DNA of 64,000 nucleotides from Collimonas sp. OK307 (GTDB lineage: Bacteria > Pseudomonadota > Gammaproteobacteria > Burkholderiales > Burkholderiaceae_D), in contig NZ_FOQI01000001.1 in assembly GCF_900113705.1 (NCBI RefSeq), forward strand, positions 124,001 to 188,000. Reading direction: 5' to 3'. Position numbers and translations under genes: made by a program. The notes below the pieces were generated by a model. That model worked only from the letters and a program-made list of their open reading frames with translations, was not told the origin of the DNA and did not search any database. This document shows positions 36,400 to 45,762 of the stretch, in pieces. Position 1 is the first letter of the stretch; each line of letters starts with the position of its first letter.

Positions 36400-36413
36400 T
36401 AGGAAATTTCTTA
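36400..36413. promoter_or_regulatory. Candidate BvgA-like inverted-heptad operator
   Basis: The sequence TAGGAAATTTCTTA is two abutting inverted heptads, TTTCCTA and TTTCTTA. Both agree fully with the heptad described for Bordetella BvgA, (T/A)TTC(C/T)TA. It lies between the hybrid-kinase stop and the BvgA-like gene, about 130 bp before that gene's start. Further imperfect TCCTA and TTTCC elements flank it, as in a multi-dimer site. The match is seen; binding is inferred. Confidence 0.55.
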
Positions 36414-36420
36414 ATCAGGC

Positions 36421-39400
36421 CTATTGCAATCCGAGTTTGGACAACTCAACGCTAAGTGCTGCATCAAGCCTCCCTATTTCTGTATGAACCAGATCAGCCT
36501 TTTCCCGTATGTGCGTGGCATTTACCGGTTCACGACATGCAGCCTCCAATGCCAGGCAAGCCGTGATGAGAGATTCGGCTCTTGCGATCCGCGCTCCACC
36601 TTTAAGCCTGTGCGCAACATCAGCCACATCGACCCATTTTTCGCTCACTGCATGGACATTTAAATGGATAATATCCTGCCGGTTGGATTGAATCATCTCT
36701 CTCAACAGGTCTTTTCTCAATGCCAGGTTGCCGTCGGTTAGCGTATCCAGCGTTGTACCATCGAACACGCTTTCCTCAGCGATTAACAACGGTGGCGTTT
36801 TTCCATTGCTGTCGGCATTCACCAGCGGGTGGCTGGTCTCCAATGTCGCCAGGCGATTCCGGAGTGTCTCCAAGCCGACAGGCTTAAACAGGCAGTCGTC
36901 CATCCCCGCGTCGCGGCACCTCACGATTTCATCTTCCTGGGCGTTGGCGGTGAAACCGAAAATTGTGCATTTCCTGGCGCCTGGATGTTCTTGTTCGATT
37001 TTGCGAATGGCTCTGGCCAGCTCGTAGCCGTCAATAACCGGCATATGGAAATCGGTGAGAATCAAATCGAACAATTCGGGCGCCCACAATTTCAACGCCG
37101 CCTCGCCTTCCTCGGCGATTGTCACCTCATGGCCAAGGAACTGCAGCTGCTGCGTGATCACCATGCGATTGGGGGCGTGATCATCGACAACCAACACGCG
37201 CAGCCTGCCGGCAGGTTGCGCCGGCCCAGATCCCGCAACCGCCGGATGGATTGGTGCGGCTACCGGTTCCAGCGCCAGCACGGATACGGTCACCATAATC
37301 AGGGTTCCCAATCCCGGTTCGCTGGAGAGCTGCAATTGCCCGCCCATCATTTCAATCAGCTTACGACTGATCACCAGCCCCAGTCCCGTACCTGAAGCGG
37401 CCTGGTTTTTCGTTGGCCCTACCTGGGAAAACGGCGAGAACAGTTTTTCCTGGTCTTCTGCGCTGATGCCGATCCCGCTATCTTCAACGCTCAGGCGGAT
37501 CTGGAGGCGTTCTGCCTCCTTCATTTCACCATCCAGGCGAACCTGGACCGATCCTTGATCGGTAAATTTGATCGCATTGCCGATCAAATTGAATGCGATC
37601 TGCGTGAAGCGTTGCGGGTCGATCAAGACGTCGCCCTGAATCCGCGAATCGATTTGCAGCCGTAAGATCAAGCCCTTTTGCCGCGCCACGCCGTCAAACA
37701 CGCGCACCACCGATTCAATCAGTTCACGCAAATTAGCGCGCTGCGGAAATAAATCGAGCTTGCCGGACTCAATCTTGGCGATATCCAGGATGTCGCCAAT
37801 CAGCCCCAGCAAGGAATTGGCAGAGTTATAGGCCACCTCAATGGAAGAACGCTCCAGACGTCCCTGATCGGCATACTTGAGCGAAAGTTCGAGCATGCCG
37901 ATAATGGCGTTCATGGGGGTGCGGATTTCGTGGCTCATGGTGGCCAGGAAGGTGCTCTTGGCAAGACTGGCTTCATCGGCCCGGGCTTTCGCATCCAGCA
38001 ACTCCTGCAGCAGACGATCTCGTTCGGTGATGTCTATCCAGCCGCCGATGATACCGACCGGACTTCCCTGCGAATCCTTGTAAGGCAACAGCCAGCGATA
38101 AATACTGAACACGCTGCCACGTGCTTGAATCTCTGTATCCTCGAAGTGTGGCGTACCGGTTCGCATCGTTTCCTGATAAAGATGTCGGTATTTGTCGGCA
38201 GCTGCTTTTGAGATATAGGGCAAATCCTCCAGTTTTTCCCCCAGCACCTGTTCAAGATGGACATCAAAGAATTGCAGGTAAGCGCGATTGCATTGAAGCA
38301 TCCGGCCATGACTATCGTATACGTAGATAGGATGAGGCGTGCCGTCAATCATGGCGCGCGTGAATTCCAGCTGATCGCCCAAGGTGCGCTGGGCGAGCTT
38401 GCGCTGGGCGATCTGGCGACGCAAATAGATGACCCACGCCAGCAGCCCCAGCGCAAGCAATGCGGCGCCGCCGATGATTTGGTAGACATCGCGGCGGTTG
38501 CTGTTCCACCTGTATGCCGGAACCACGGCGCTATTGCTCCACCGGTTCCCTATGGTCGCCAGTTCCTCTGGAGAGATGCTTAACAACGCCTTATCGAGAA
38601 TCGAACGCAATTCCGGTGCACCTTGATTCACGCCGAATGCCAGCTGCAACGGCCCATCGCCCACCACTGTGGCAACCCGCAGATCATTTTTGAAATACCG
38701 GTTGATGAAATACTTAGCGGTAACGGTGTTGAAAATAACGCCGTCGATCGTCCCTCCTTTCAACCTGTCCATTCCGTCAAGCGCATTCGCTACCAGTCGC
38801 AGTCGGATCTCCGGATACTTGTGACGCAACATGGGTATCAGCGGATGATCCGGCTCCAGTTCCAGGGTATGGCCTTTCAAGTCGTCAAGACTGGCAGGTT
38901 CATCTCTCCCGGTGCGCGTCACTAAAACATAAGGTGCGGCTAAGTAAGGACGCGTGAAATTAACTTTATCTTCACGCTCTTCGGCGATGCCGAGCACGGC
39001 GATCAGATCGGCATTCTCCTTGTACATCTGTTGAATTACACCGCCTAGCAAATTAGTATGCAGGATTTCAAACTCTAATCCGGTACGCCATTTGACCAGC
39101 CGCAGGACATCCGCCGCGAGGCCTAAAAACCGGCCATCCTTGTCAAAGAAGGTCAGCGGCGCATATTGCTCATTGACCAACACACGCATTTTTTGATGTT
39201 GATCTAACCAGCGCTGCTCACGCGGAGTCAGATATAGTTTGTCCGTCGACAAATACGCTTCGCTGCCCAAGCTCCAGCGGCGTTCAATCGTGTTTTTTTC
39301 TTCTTTTGGGATAGCGCCGAGTACCGCATTAATAGCGCGCAATAAATGTTGATCTTCTTTGCGCATCGCAAAAGTAAAGCCGCCACTGCCAACCGGAATG

Positions 39401-40110
39401 AAGTTGGTCAGATAAAGAAGATTGAAGTCATTGACGTTAATCAGGTAATTTGCCGAGATGGCATCGCCGAGAAACATGTCCGCCTGGTCGAACGCCACAG
39501 CCGCCATCGCGGCCTGATCGCTGGCGAAGAATTTTAATTGGGCATCGGGATATATTTTTTTGACGGCATCGGGCGAGCGATAGTTAGCTGCCGTCGCCAG
39601 GCGCAGACCGGCGCCTTTCCCGATTTCGCGCTGCTCATCAATGCGAGTGACCAATGCCAGGCGATCCGCGACATAGGAAGAAGAAAGAGCGAGGCGTTGA
39701 TCGTAGGTATCAACATTGTTTGCAGTGCCTAGCAGATCGATTTTCCCCTTGGCTAAAGCATCCAGCGCGGCCGCGCGCGTTGCAAAGCGCCGCACACTGA
39801 CTTTGACTCCTAGCATATTCCCCAGGATAGCCATGTAGTCTGCGGTGATACCCTCATAGTCGCGGCCGCTGGTAGTGATATCAAACGGCAAGAAATCGGG
39901 CGCGGCAACACCGAGCACGAGCTCACGCTTGCCTCCCAGCCAGGTCCAATCGTCTCCAGACAACTTAAAATGAAGATGATCCAAGGCAGAGCGGCCCAGC
40001 AATGTGAGAGATTTTGCATCTCCATCGACTGTCTGAGCCGAGATTGCAGTCAGGCTGAGCGCGCAAACCGTCAATATGCATAGCACGTACCGCAAAAAGG
40101 CACGCATCAT
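36421..40110 (-). CDS. BvgS-like hybrid sensor kinase (two VFT domains, PAS, HK, REC, HPt)
   Basis: At 1229 residues it has almost exactly the layout of Bordetella BvgS. A signal peptide (1-25) leads to two periplasmic Venus-flytrap SBP_bac_3 domains (about 60-285 and 310-530). A transmembrane helix (about 542-563), a PAS domain (about 575-695) and a HisKA domain with H727 in MSHEIRTPMNAI follow. The protein then has a HATPase, a receiver with D1020 in LTDFHMPVIDG and a C-terminal HPt with H1167 in AHRLKGGAR. It autophosphorylates and relays phosphate to the BvgA-like regulator. Its ATG overlaps by four bases (ATGA) a 30-codon leader that looks like a truncated bvgA, so translation may be coupled. 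Confidence 0.94.
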   Translation of the reverse strand: MMRAFLRYVLCILTVCALSLTAISAQTVDGDAKSLTLLGRSALDHLHFKLSGDDWTWLGGKRELVLGVAAPDFLPFDITTSGRDYEGITADYMAILGNMLGVKVSVRRFATRAAALDALAKGKIDLLGTANNVDTYDQRLALSSSYVADRLALVTRIDEQREIGKGAGLRLATAANYRSPDAVKKIYPDAQLKFFASDQAAMAAVAFDQADMFLGDAISANYLINVNDFNLLYLTNFIPVGSGGFTFAMRKEDQHLLRAINAVLGAIPKEEKNTIERRWSLGSEAYLSTDKLYLTPREQRWLDQHQKMRVLVNEQYAPLTFFDKDGRFLGLAADVLRLVKWRTGLEFEILHTNLLGGVIQQMYKENADLIAVLGIAEEREDKVNFTRPYLAAPYVLVTRTGRDEPASLDDLKGHTLELEPDHPLIPMLRHKYPEIRLRLVANALDGMDRLKGGTIDGVIFNTVTAKYFINRYFKNDLRVATVVGDGPLQLAFGVNQGAPELRSILDKALLSISPEELATIGNRWSNSAVVPAYRWNSNRRDVYQIIGGAALLALGLLAWVIYLRRQIAQRKLAQRTLGDQLEFTRAMIDGTPHPIYVYDSHGRMLQCNRAYLQFFDVHLEQVLGEKLEDLPYISKAAADKYRHLYQETMRTGTPHFEDTEIQARGSVFSIYRWLLPYKDSQGSPVGIIGGWIDITERDRLLQELLDAKARADEASLAKSTFLATMSHEIRTPMNAIIGMLELSLKYADQGRLERSSIEVAYNSANSLLGLIGDILDIAKIESGKLDLFPQRANLRELIESVVRVFDGVARQKGLILRLQIDSRIQGDVLIDPQRFTQIAFNLIGNAIKFTDQGSVQVRLDGEMKEAERLQIRLSVEDSGIGISAEDQEKLFSPFSQVGPTKNQAASGTGLGLVISRKLIEMMGGQLQLSSEPGLGTLIMVTVSVLALEPVAAPIHPAVAGSGPAQPAGRLRVLVVDDHAPNRMVITQQLQFLGHEVTIAEEGEAALKLWAPELFDLILTDFHMPVIDGYELARAIRKIEQEHPGARKCTIFGFTANAQEDEIVRCRDAGMDDCLFKPVGLETLRNRLATLETSHPLVNADSNGKTPPLLIAEESVFDGTTLDTLTDGNLALRKDLLREMIQSNRQDIIHLNVHAVSEKWVDVADVAHRLKGGARIARAESLITACLALEAACREPVNATHIREKADLVHTEIGRLDAALSVELSKLGLQ

Positions 40111-40199
40111 ATCTGGCCGCTGATACCGTTACGCTCCAACAAAGAACGAACTGCCAGGTGAACGACCGGATGGTCATCAACAATCAAAATTTTAGTCAT
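40107..40199 (-). pseudogene. 30-codon BvgA-like receiver remnant overlapping the hybrid kinase start
   Basis: An ATG at 40199 opens a 30-residue reading, MTKILIVDDHPVVHLAVRSL, then LERNGISGQI and TGA. It matches the first 24 residues of the BvgA-like protein at 35635-36270 (GKILIVDDHPVIRMAVRSLLER) and then ends. The TGA overlaps the kinase ATG as ATGA. The sequence just upstream, including the GGAG ribosome site, also resembles that upstream of the intact regulator. It is therefore either a relic of a second regulator gene or a retained leader peptide that couples ribosomes into the kinase gene. Confidence 0.75.
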
Positions 40200-40647
40200 G
40201 CTCCGCTCCGGAAAATCTGTTTATTGGCCATGACTCATGCGCTTCGCTCACATCCCGAAACCTCTTTATGGTCATATTGGACACAATGTTGCAATATAAC
40301 ATCACACTGATGCGCGACCATAATAAATGGGCCGGTCGACGGCTACCGGCCTGACACAGCTTCGCCAGGCACATGATTTGCCGGCCGGTTTGTATAGTCC
40401 GATATTCGATTGGGAATAGATATCGGAAATTTCCCTATATAACGTACGAAAATTCTGAAGATGCGCAGATCCATGCGGACAGGGAAAGTTTCAATTCAGC
40501 CGGAGTATGAGAGGATTAGCTCAACGACAACTCATTTGCAGGTAGGCGACAACAATGCCCCCTGCCTTGCATCGTCATTACTTTGTCATGTGCTCAGGCT
40601 AATATTCCCGGACGTATAAATTTATTCCTATCCAAGAAAGACTACTC
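40200..40647. other. Divergent regulatory region of kinase and glycerophosphodiesterase genes
   Basis: This 448-bp spacer contains no gene. It holds the inverted repeat CCGATAT (40399-40405) and ATATCGG (40420-40426), the adjoining GGAAATTTCC palindrome and another inverted repeat, GGCCGGT (40330-40336) and ACCGGCC (40345-40351). It presumably carries promoters for both flanking genes. Confidence 0.5.
40423..40436. promoter_or_regulatory. Second, weaker BvgA-like site
   Basis: TCGGAAA followed by TTTCCCT forms an inverted heptad pair around a perfect GGAAATTTCC centre. Each half has one or two departures from the BvgA heptad (T/A)TTC(C/T)TA. It lies about 225 bp before the leader of the hybrid kinase and about 215 bp before the glycerophosphodiesterase gene, so it could serve either. 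Confidence 0.35.
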
Positions 40648-42054
40648 ATGTACATCCGCCTGGATTCGCCCTTCATCACAAAATTCCTGGTCCGTTCCAT
40701 CGTTATTGGATGTGGCCTACTCGTAACTGCCTGCAGCAGTACAAGCGGATATTTATCGACTACTGGCGCAACGGCGCCTGGCGCTTTCAAAACACTCGAC
40801 GGCGCGCGTCCCCTGGTTATCGGCCATCGCGGTTTACCAGGTTTGTATCCTGAAGAGACTCGGGCTTCTTACGAAAATGCGGCAGATGCCGGAGCAGATT
40901 CGCTTGAATTGGATCTGCACATGACAAAAGACTGCGTGTTAGTTGCGCGACACAACCCATGGTTGAGCGATAACACAAACGTCGCTGAGGTGGCGAAGAC
41001 CAACGCCGTTGTTGCGGCCCGTAAGCGCACTGTCCCAGGCGTATTGGTTAACGTGAAATATCCGGCAGTACGGGAAAATGGCCCGACGCAATATCTGAGC
41101 GATTTGACCAATCCAAACGATCCAAAATCAGTGTTGAAATCATTAATCGTCGATGGCGAAGACCATACCAACGACTGGTCCATCAGCGATTTCACGATGG
41201 CCGAACTCAGGCAATGGTTCGGCGGCACCACTTACGATGCCCGCGACCAGCGCCCAACTGACCTGAACGGCAAGTTGCCGATTTTGAGTTTTCAGGAAGT
41301 GATCGATATCGCAAAAGCCAAAAGCGCAGCTACAGGCCGTCTCATTACGACCTATCCGGAAAGCAAAAATCCGATCTGGAACAATGCCCAGGCCATCGCC
41401 AATGGTTGCGGCGCACCGGGCAGCCATCCGTTTGAGGAGGCTTTCCTCAAAGCCCTAAAAGACAACGATCTCAATCGCAAAGACGCCCCGGTTTTTGTAC
41501 AAAGCTTTGATCCAGCCAGCTTGAAATACCTCCGCTCTATCGGTCTGAAATCTAAAGCAGTTCAGCTGGTCGATGGAAACGGCATGAATTTCCAGACCGG
41601 CGAAACCATTTTCATCACCGATAAGCCCAACACTTTCGTCAGTGGCCGTCCATATAGCTGGACCGTAGCAGGTGATCCACGCTCCTTCGGTGCGATGCTT
41701 ACGCCGACAGGATTGGCCGAAGTCAAAACCTATGCTGACGGCATCGGCCCGTGGAAGCCGCAGGCAATGTCGGTCACCGCTGCTTCGGCCCGAGATTCGT
41801 CGTCCAAAGCTAGCTTAGCTGAGGCCGACACGATCAAACCAACCAGCTTGATTAGCGATGCGCATAAGGCCGGTTTGTTCGTCCATATTTTTACCTTCCG
41901 CAACGAAGCGAAATACCTGGCCGGAGTCTATAAGGGGGATCCAACGGCAGAGTACCTGGCTTTTTACCGAGCTGGTGTTGATGGCGTATTTACGGATTTC
42001 ACGCCAACTGCATTTTCTGCGCGTGCGGCCTACCTTAAAGAAATAACACGATAA
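40648..42054 (+). CDS. Lipoprotein glycerophosphodiester phosphodiesterase
   Basis: This 468-residue enzyme is exported as a lipoprotein (lipobox LVTAC, acylated C29). It splits glycerophosphodiesters into glycerol-3-phosphate and an alcohol. The GDPD motifs are clear: H60-R61-G in VIGHRG, the metal ligands E88 and D90 in LELDLH, and H102 in ARHNPW. The middle of the barrel is longer than in Escherichia coli GlpQ. It is preceded by an AAGAAAGA ribosome site and followed by an intrinsic terminator, so it is a single-gene unit. No glycerol-3-phosphate transporter is adjacent. Confidence 0.93.
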   Translation: MYIRLDSPFITKFLVRSIVIGCGLLVTACSSTSGYLSTTGATAPGAFKTLDGARPLVIGHRGLPGLYPEETRASYENAADAGADSLELDLHMTKDCVLVARHNPWLSDNTNVAEVAKTNAVVAARKRTVPGVLVNVKYPAVRENGPTQYLSDLTNPNDPKSVLKSLIVDGEDHTNDWSISDFTMAELRQWFGGTTYDARDQRPTDLNGKLPILSFQEVIDIAKAKSAATGRLITTYPESKNPIWNNAQAIANGCGAPGSHPFEEAFLKALKDNDLNRKDAPVFVQSFDPASLKYLRSIGLKSKAVQLVDGNGMNFQTGETIFITDKPNTFVSGRPYSWTVAGDPRSFGAMLTPTGLAEVKTYADGIGPWKPQAMSVTAASARDSSSKASLAEADTIKPTSLISDAHKAGLFVHIFTFRNEAKYLAGVYKGDPTAEYLAFYRAGVDGVFTDFTPTAFSARAAYLKEITR

Positions 42055-42079
42055 CCAATAGTATTGGTGTCTTTGGCGT

Positions 42080-42114
42080 GGCGCCTCATGCCAAGCAGCA
42101 TGAGGCGCCCTTTT
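42080..42114 (+). terminator. Intrinsic terminator of the glycerophosphodiesterase gene
   Basis: A perfect 11-bp stem, GGCGCCTCATG (42080-42090) and CATGAGGCGCC (42099-42109), with an 8-base loop CCAAGCAG, is followed by CTTTTAA. It begins 26 bases after the stop codon. Confidence 0.88.
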
Positions 42115-42450
42115 AATACACGCTCAGTGTTCGTTTGCTTGCTGAGTTGCCCCGCTCAGTTTGATCCGCCCGCCATACCCTCGCGAACGCCGCAACCCTG
42201 TCGTAAGGTCCCTTAAAATCCGACTCCTTCAGGTCTTCATGGCAGCAATTTAGTCACTTTTCCCAGACTCGTTATCCGATTGCGTGCGGCTTTCCATCCA
42301 TTTTATTGGCGACGTCGACTTGCGGCGCAACAAAAAAACCATATTTTTCATGGACTTATCACTTTATGAGCTCCTGGCATAGCATGTGCATGTCGATAAG
42401 TAGCAAGGACACACGAAAAACCTTGCCCAATAAATTGAAAAAGGAGACAA
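42115..42450 (+). other. Intergenic region upstream of amidase, no gene seen
   Basis: These 336 bp contain no recognisable gene, repeat or element. The promoter of the amidase gene is expected here. A clear AAGGAG ribosome site ends the region about five bases before the amidase ATG. Confidence 0.45.
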
Positions 42451-43920
42451 ATGGATATCCAACGACGTCATTTCCTGCAGAAAACAGGTAAATATGCGGC
42501 CCTTGCTGGAGTCGGCACAATCGCGCCAGGGGCTTATGCGCGAACAACTGCCAATACTGCCATGGGCCACATTTCAATGACGGAAATGTCCCGTCGACTC
42601 GCTGCCGGCTCCTTGAGCAGCCGCCAGTTAGTTGAAGAAGCACTAGCCGCCATCAACGATCCAAACGGAGAAGGTTCACGCGCCTTCCTGACCGTCTACG
42701 CCGAACAGGCACGTGCAGTTGCGACCGAGATCGATGCGCAGAGTCGTCGTGGAATTGTTGCCTCCCCGATTGCCGGCATACCTATTTCAATCAAAGATCT
42801 GCTCGACGAGGCCGGACATACCACCCTGGGAGGCTCCACAGTTCTGGTCGGCCAGCCTCCCGCGCTGGTCGATTCGACCGTAGTGGCTAGATTGCGTAAG
42901 GCCGGTGCAGTCATCATCGGGCGCACCAATACGGTTGAATTCGCCTACACAGGGCTGGGGATCAATCCACACTACGGCACTCCGAAGAATGTTTATGATC
43001 GTGCTACCGGCCGCATTCCCGGTGGTTCGACGTCAGGCGGCGGTATATCGGTCGCTGACGGCATGGCTGCCGGCGCCATCGGAACCGATACCGGCGGCTC
43101 GCTGCGCATTCCTGCCGCGCTTAACGGCTTGGTCGGATTCAAGCCGACGCAACGTCGCGTGCCGCGCGAAGGCGTGATGCCACTATCGACCACCTTGGAT
43201 TCGGTAGGTCCGATCGCCAGGAATGTAGCCGACTGTGCGTTGCTGGATGCAATACTCACAGGCGAGACCGCGCGAGTACCTCGCGCGCCCGCATTGCGCG
43301 GATTACGATTCGCAGTGCCGAAAACATTCTTCCAGAATGATTTATCGGATCCTGTAGCGCGTGCATTCACGATCGCGTTGGCGCGGCTGTCGGCGGCGGG
43401 AGCAATCATCGTTGAATTGCCGATGGCCGAGTTTGCGCAGGCGCCAAACATCAATCCACGAGGCATGATCACGGCTTCGGAGGCCTATGCGTGGCATCGA
43501 AAATATATTAAAGACGGGGCGGATAAATACGACCCGAGAGTGCTCGCGCGAATCAAAACCGGCGAGACCATCAGCGCGCCAGACTATATCGAACTTCTGA
43601 CTCTCCGGCGCGAATTCATCCTGTCGATTAACCGAGCCGCAGCGGGTTATGATGCGATGCTGATGCCGACTACACCTGACATTGCCCCTCCCATCGCCGA
43701 TGTGATCAAGGACGACGAAAGTTACTATCGGATTAACGGACGCATGCTGCGTAACCCGTCAGTGGTCAACTTGTTCGACGGCTGCGCGCTCTCGGTGCCA
43801 TGCCATCAAGCTGGCGATGCACCGGTCGGACTTATGATCGCAGGCATTCAAAATACCGATCATCACATTCTGTCGGTAGGACGCGCCGTGGAAGCCGTTG
43901 TTTCTCCATCTCGAAGCTGA
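42451..43920 (+). CDS. Exported amidase (amidase-signature family)
   Basis: This 489-residue enzyme hydrolyses carboxylic amides. The Ser-cisSer-Lys triad is visible: K115 in PISIKDLL, S193 in PGGSTSGG and nucleophile S217 in TDTGGSLRIP. The N terminus MDIQRRHFLQKTGKYAALAG has a twin-arginine-like pair followed by a hydrophobic stretch ending AYA, so export to the periplasm is likely. A strong AAGGAG precedes the ATG. The gene stands alone between the glycerophosphodiesterase and a small convergent gene. It is only distantly related to the cytoplasmic amidase at 56753-58282. Confidence 0.9.
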   Translation: MDIQRRHFLQKTGKYAALAGVGTIAPGAYARTTANTAMGHISMTEMSRRLAAGSLSSRQLVEEALAAINDPNGEGSRAFLTVYAEQARAVATEIDAQSRRGIVASPIAGIPISIKDLLDEAGHTTLGGSTVLVGQPPALVDSTVVARLRKAGAVIIGRTNTVEFAYTGLGINPHYGTPKNVYDRATGRIPGGSTSGGGISVADGMAAGAIGTDTGGSLRIPAALNGLVGFKPTQRRVPREGVMPLSTTLDSVGPIARNVADCALLDAILTGETARVPRAPALRGLRFAVPKTFFQNDLSDPVARAFTIALARLSAAGAIIVELPMAEFAQAPNINPRGMITASEAYAWHRKYIKDGADKYDPRVLARIKTGETISAPDYIELLTLRREFILSINRAAAGYDAMLMPTTPDIAPPIADVIKDDESYYRINGRMLRNPSVVNLFDGCALSVPCHQAGDAPVGLMIAGIQNTDHHILSVGRAVEAVVSPSRS

Positions 43921-44043
43921 CGATAGCCTCCCGGCAAGACCGCCTGGTCGAGCTGGGAAGGACGTAAACCTGAGGATGAGTGAAGATTAATTTAGCGCGT
44001 CCCTTAAGGATGGCAGCGATTAGATTAGATCATATCCATCCGA

Positions 44044-44358
44044 TTATTTAATCCGGGCCTCGATCAATCGCTCCAGCGCCCGCCGAACCGCGTCCGCATG
44101 CGAAAGCCCGCGCATTTTTTCTTTTTCGTCCTGGATCAAACGCTCAGCCTGCTTGCGATCACCATCGCAGGCACGAATCAGCGCACTGGTGCGATCTGCG
44201 CCAGCTTTGCTGGTAACAAGACTTCGAGTAAGCGGGGTTACATCAAGAGGAATATCTGACTCTTGCCGGCCTTTCTGTTTTTTACCGTAATGCCAACCGA
44301 TTAGCCCCATGAGCACACCAGTTAGCGCAGCAACGATCGCAGTTGACGAAATTTCCAT
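44044..44358 (-). CDS. Small single-pass membrane protein of unknown function
   Basis: I do not recognise this 104-residue protein. One hydrophobic helix at the N terminus (residues 4-22, ISSTAIVAALTGVLMGLIGW) is followed by a basic stop-transfer patch (KKQKGRQ) and a hydrophilic, mostly helical cytoplasmic tail. The start at 44358 has AAGGGGAC upstream; an ATG 15 codons earlier lacks this. It is transcribed in the same direction as the M20/ABC operon upstream, about 150 bp after its last gene, and may be a separate unit. Confidence 0.72.
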   Translation of the reverse strand: MEISSTAIVAALTGVLMGLIGWHYGKKQKGRQESDIPLDVTPLTRSLVTSKAGADRTSALIRACDGDRKQAERLIQDEKEKMRGLSHADAVRRALERLIEARIK

Positions 44359-44506
44359 AATGTCCCCTTGTCTGACAGGTATTTTATCGTTAACAAGAAG
44401 CAATGTTAATCATCTCAAGCCGCTCGATTGCATTGCGACGGCTGCAAGGGCAGCAGCCTGGAGAATCTGAAATCCGATATTGCAAAAGGGCTGCGCTGAA
44501 TAACGG

Positions 44507-45691
44507 CTAAAGCGACAAAAACCGCTCAACCAGCCGACTCCAGTAAGCCGCGCCGACAGTGACATTTTCATCGTTGAAATCGTAACCGGCGTTATGCAGC
44601 ATGGGCTTGCCTACTCCGTTCCCCAGCCGGACAAAGCAGCCAGGACGTTGTTGCAAAAAGTACGCAAAATCCTCGCTGCCGGCGATCGCTGGAAACGGTG
44701 ATATCACATTTTCCGAGCCGACCAGCTCTTCAGCGACCTGCATCGCGAATGCTGTTTCAGAATCGGAATTGACCAGCACCGGATAGCCGTGAATATACTC
44801 GATCTCGGCTTGCGCGCCATAGCCTTCGGCATGTGCCTCGATCAATGCGCGGATTCGCTGCTCCAGCAGGCTGCGGACTTCGGGGGTGAATGAACGCACG
44901 CTCATTTCCAGCGTGGCCTGCTCTGGAATTACATTGGCGGCATGGCCGGCGTGCAACGCACCCACGGTGACCACTGCCATCTCCGCCGGATCGATATTGC
45001 GTGCCACGATAGTCTGCAAAGCCATCACCAGGCTACTGGCGACCACCACAGGATCAATCGACAGATGCGGCCGGGCTGCGTGCCCTCCACGCCCCGTGAT
45101 GCAAACCTTCACCGTGTCGCAGGCGGCCATGAAGGGGCCGGAGCGAAACATGAAGGTGCCGGTCGGAAAGCCGGGATGATTGTGCATGCCGAAAATGGCG
45201 TCGCAGGGAAATCGTTCGAACAAGCCGTCGCGCAGCATTTTCTCGGCGCCGCTGTTCGATCCGGCTTCTTCGGCCGGCTGGAAAATCAAGTTGACGGTGC
45301 CATTGAAATTGCGGCTGCGGGCCAGGTGCCGGGCGGCTCCCAATAGCATCGTGGTGTGCCCGTCGTGTCCGCAGGCATGCATCTTCCCATCGTGGCAACT
45401 GGCGTAGGGCAATCCGGTCTTTTCATGGATGGGCAAGGCATCCATGTCGGCGCGGACACCTATGCTGCGCTTGCTGTCGCCCACGTTCAAGGTGCCCACC
45501 AGGCCAGTGCCGCCTATGTTGCGCGTGACCGCATAGCCCCAGTCTTGCAGCTTGGCTGCGACCAGGTCCGAAGTATTGAATTCTTCATACGACAGTTCCG
45601 GATGCCGATGGATATGACGCCGGATCTCGATCAATTCATCCTTTGCGTCGTTCAAGTCCGTCAACTGACAATATTGTATTTCCTGTTTCAT
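44507..45691 (-). CDS. M20D-type amidohydrolase (hippurate/N-acyl-amino-acid hydrolase-like)
   Basis: This 394-residue metallo-amidohydrolase removes acyl or aryl groups from amino acids. M20D motifs are present: GVRADMDALPI, HACGHDGHTTMLL with metal ligands, FQPAEEAGSNSGAEKM containing the catalytic glutamate pair, and AGSEDFAYFLQ near the end. Relatives include hippurate, N-acetyl-diaminopimelate and indoleacetyl-amino-acid hydrolases. The start at 45691 is where the family begins; the upstream in-frame extension overlaps the previous gene. It closes the seven-gene ABC-importer operon, so it probably cleaves the imported conjugate in the cytoplasm. Confidence 0.91.
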   Translation of the reverse strand: MKQEIQYCQLTDLNDAKDELIEIRRHIHRHPELSYEEFNTSDLVAAKLQDWGYAVTRNIGGTGLVGTLNVGDSKRSIGVRADMDALPIHEKTGLPYASCHDGKMHACGHDGHTTMLLGAARHLARSRNFNGTVNLIFQPAEEAGSNSGAEKMLRDGLFERFPCDAIFGMHNHPGFPTGTFMFRSGPFMAACDTVKVCITGRGGHAARPHLSIDPVVVASSLVMALQTIVARNIDPAEMAVVTVGALHAGHAANVIPEQATLEMSVRSFTPEVRSLLEQRIRALIEAHAEGYGAQAEIEYIHGYPVLVNSDSETAFAMQVAEELVGSENVISPFPAIAGSEDFAYFLQQRPGCFVRLGNGVGKPMLHNAGYDFNDENVTVGAAYWSRLVERFLSL

Positions 45692-45762
45692 CGCTTGCCC
45701 CGATATCCTGTGAAAGACGCAAAACCGTAAGAGTAAATTGTAGCCTTCCAGGCTACACGTCC

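Noticed and set aside
40330-40351. GGCCGGT/ACCGGCC hairpin as a terminator
   Set aside because: There is no T-run on either strand and it lies in a divergent promoter region, so termination is unlikely.
44448-44466. GGCTGC/GCAGCC hairpin after the M20D gene as a terminator
   Set aside because: The stem is only six base pairs and no T-tract follows in the direction of transcription.
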